Assembly (NCBI GenBank): GCA_910589415.1
Contig: OU342631.1
Location: 4,216,001-4,280,000 of the forward strand
Length of the DNA: 64,000 nt
From: Malachius bipustulatus
Taxonomy: Eukaryota; Arthropoda; Insecta; Coleoptera; Melyridae
Reading direction: 5' to 3'
Below the pieces are notes generated by a model. It was not told the origin of the DNA and did not search any database. It saw nothing but the letters and a program-made list of their open reading frames with translations. Numbering within the stretch: position 1 is the stretch's first letter; each line of letters begins with the position of its first letter. Below, in pieces: positions 63,838 to 64,000 of the stretch. Position numbers and translations under genes: made by a program.

Positions 63838-64000
63838 GAGGGTGTCCCAGAAGGCATGGATCGAACGAAACCCATTGGTAGAGGTCATTTGGAACAGAAA
63901 AATCCCATAAGCAGTGGTTAGATTTTTACGGCTTTCGAATTATTTGCCATTTTATGATTTTTGAAAAAATTCTTATAGACACATTCGATAAGAAAAAAAA
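63838..64000 (+). mobile_element. GGGTGTCCC-type interspersed repeat, cut by window end
   Basis: It starts GAGGGTGTCCCAGAAGGCAT, the common start of insect repeats of the (A)GGGTGTCC class, related in its first bases to the end of the element at 60397. Its far end lies beyond the window, so neither size nor class can be given. Confidence 0.4.

Larger units (their letters stand above)
41879..64000 (-). other. CadN: CadN intron, partial (upstream of exon 41763-41878)
   Basis: More than 22 kb without a recognisable cadherin exon. Repeats are listed separately (46365-46547, 48060-48260, 51538-52576, 56532-56768, 58400-58622, 60397-61848, 63838-64000). GC-richer islands without repeat structure occur near 42440-42660, 45440-45600, 49800-50060, 53340-53560, 53990-54330, 59560-60240 and 62300-62560. 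Nothing was recognised in 42660-45440, 46600-47950, 50300-50930, 54400-56000, 56800-58390 and 61860-62290. The preceding coding exon must lie beyond position 64000. Confidence 0.7.

Noticed and set aside
1..64000. CRISPR arrays, operons or prokaryotic systems
   Set aside because: No evenly spaced direct repeats with unique spacers and no dense coding. Spliced cadherin exons and SINE/LINE/MITE content show an animal nuclear genome.

Overview
This window is a piece of an insect nuclear genome. It is AT-rich, has no dense open reading frames, and is full of inverted-repeat transposons, a tRNA-derived SINE and decayed retrotransposon remnants. The insect order cannot be settled from the sequence alone. 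The only protein-coding gene I can support is Cadherin-N (CadN, insect N-cadherin), transcribed from the minus strand. The whole window appears to lie inside this gene, with exons at both ends of very long introns.

Four coding exons are recognisable. In transcript order they are: 41878-41763 (constitutive, middle of an extracellular cadherin repeat); 35486-35322 (alternative exon 'a'); 34658-34494 (alternative exon 'b'); and 4137-4000 (constitutive, start of the next cadherin repeat). Exons a and b are both exactly 165 nt (55 codons). Both start in phase 0 with Tyr-Glu-Leu and end in phase 0, and they are 26/55 identical in protein. They are tandem alternatives for the same stretch: the last strands of one cadherin repeat, the calcium linker and the first strand of the next. 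They appear to match the exon 7a/7b mutually exclusive pair known in Drosophila CadN. Exon a ends at a GC donor rather than GT, and the 663-nt intron between a and b carries GCATG motifs close to both exons.

Layout. 1-3999: partial downstream intron with nested inverted-repeat elements. 4000-4137: exon. 4138-34493: a 30.4-kb intron holding two large fold-back elements (5440-6015 and 6680-7413), a LINE RNase H remnant (about 17126-17685), Harbinger-like and other MITEs, an 829-bp inverted-repeat element and a LINE 3' fragment joined to a promoter-like segment (about 30010-30980). 34494-35486: the alternative exon pair. 35487-41762: a 6.3-kb intron with two GC-rich non-coding islands. 41763-41878: exon. 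41879-64000: more than 22 kb of upstream intron with a SINE (46365-46547), repeats carrying a CCGCCATCTTGG motif, a Harbinger-like MITE, a near-perfect 223-bp palindrome and a 1.45-kb inverted-repeat element.

No tRNA, rRNA, CRISPR or viral gene was recognised. Several GC-richer, TE-free islands look like possible intronic enhancers, but only conservation data could establish that. The open reading frames outside the four exons are short, unrelated to any family I know, or lie inside repeats.
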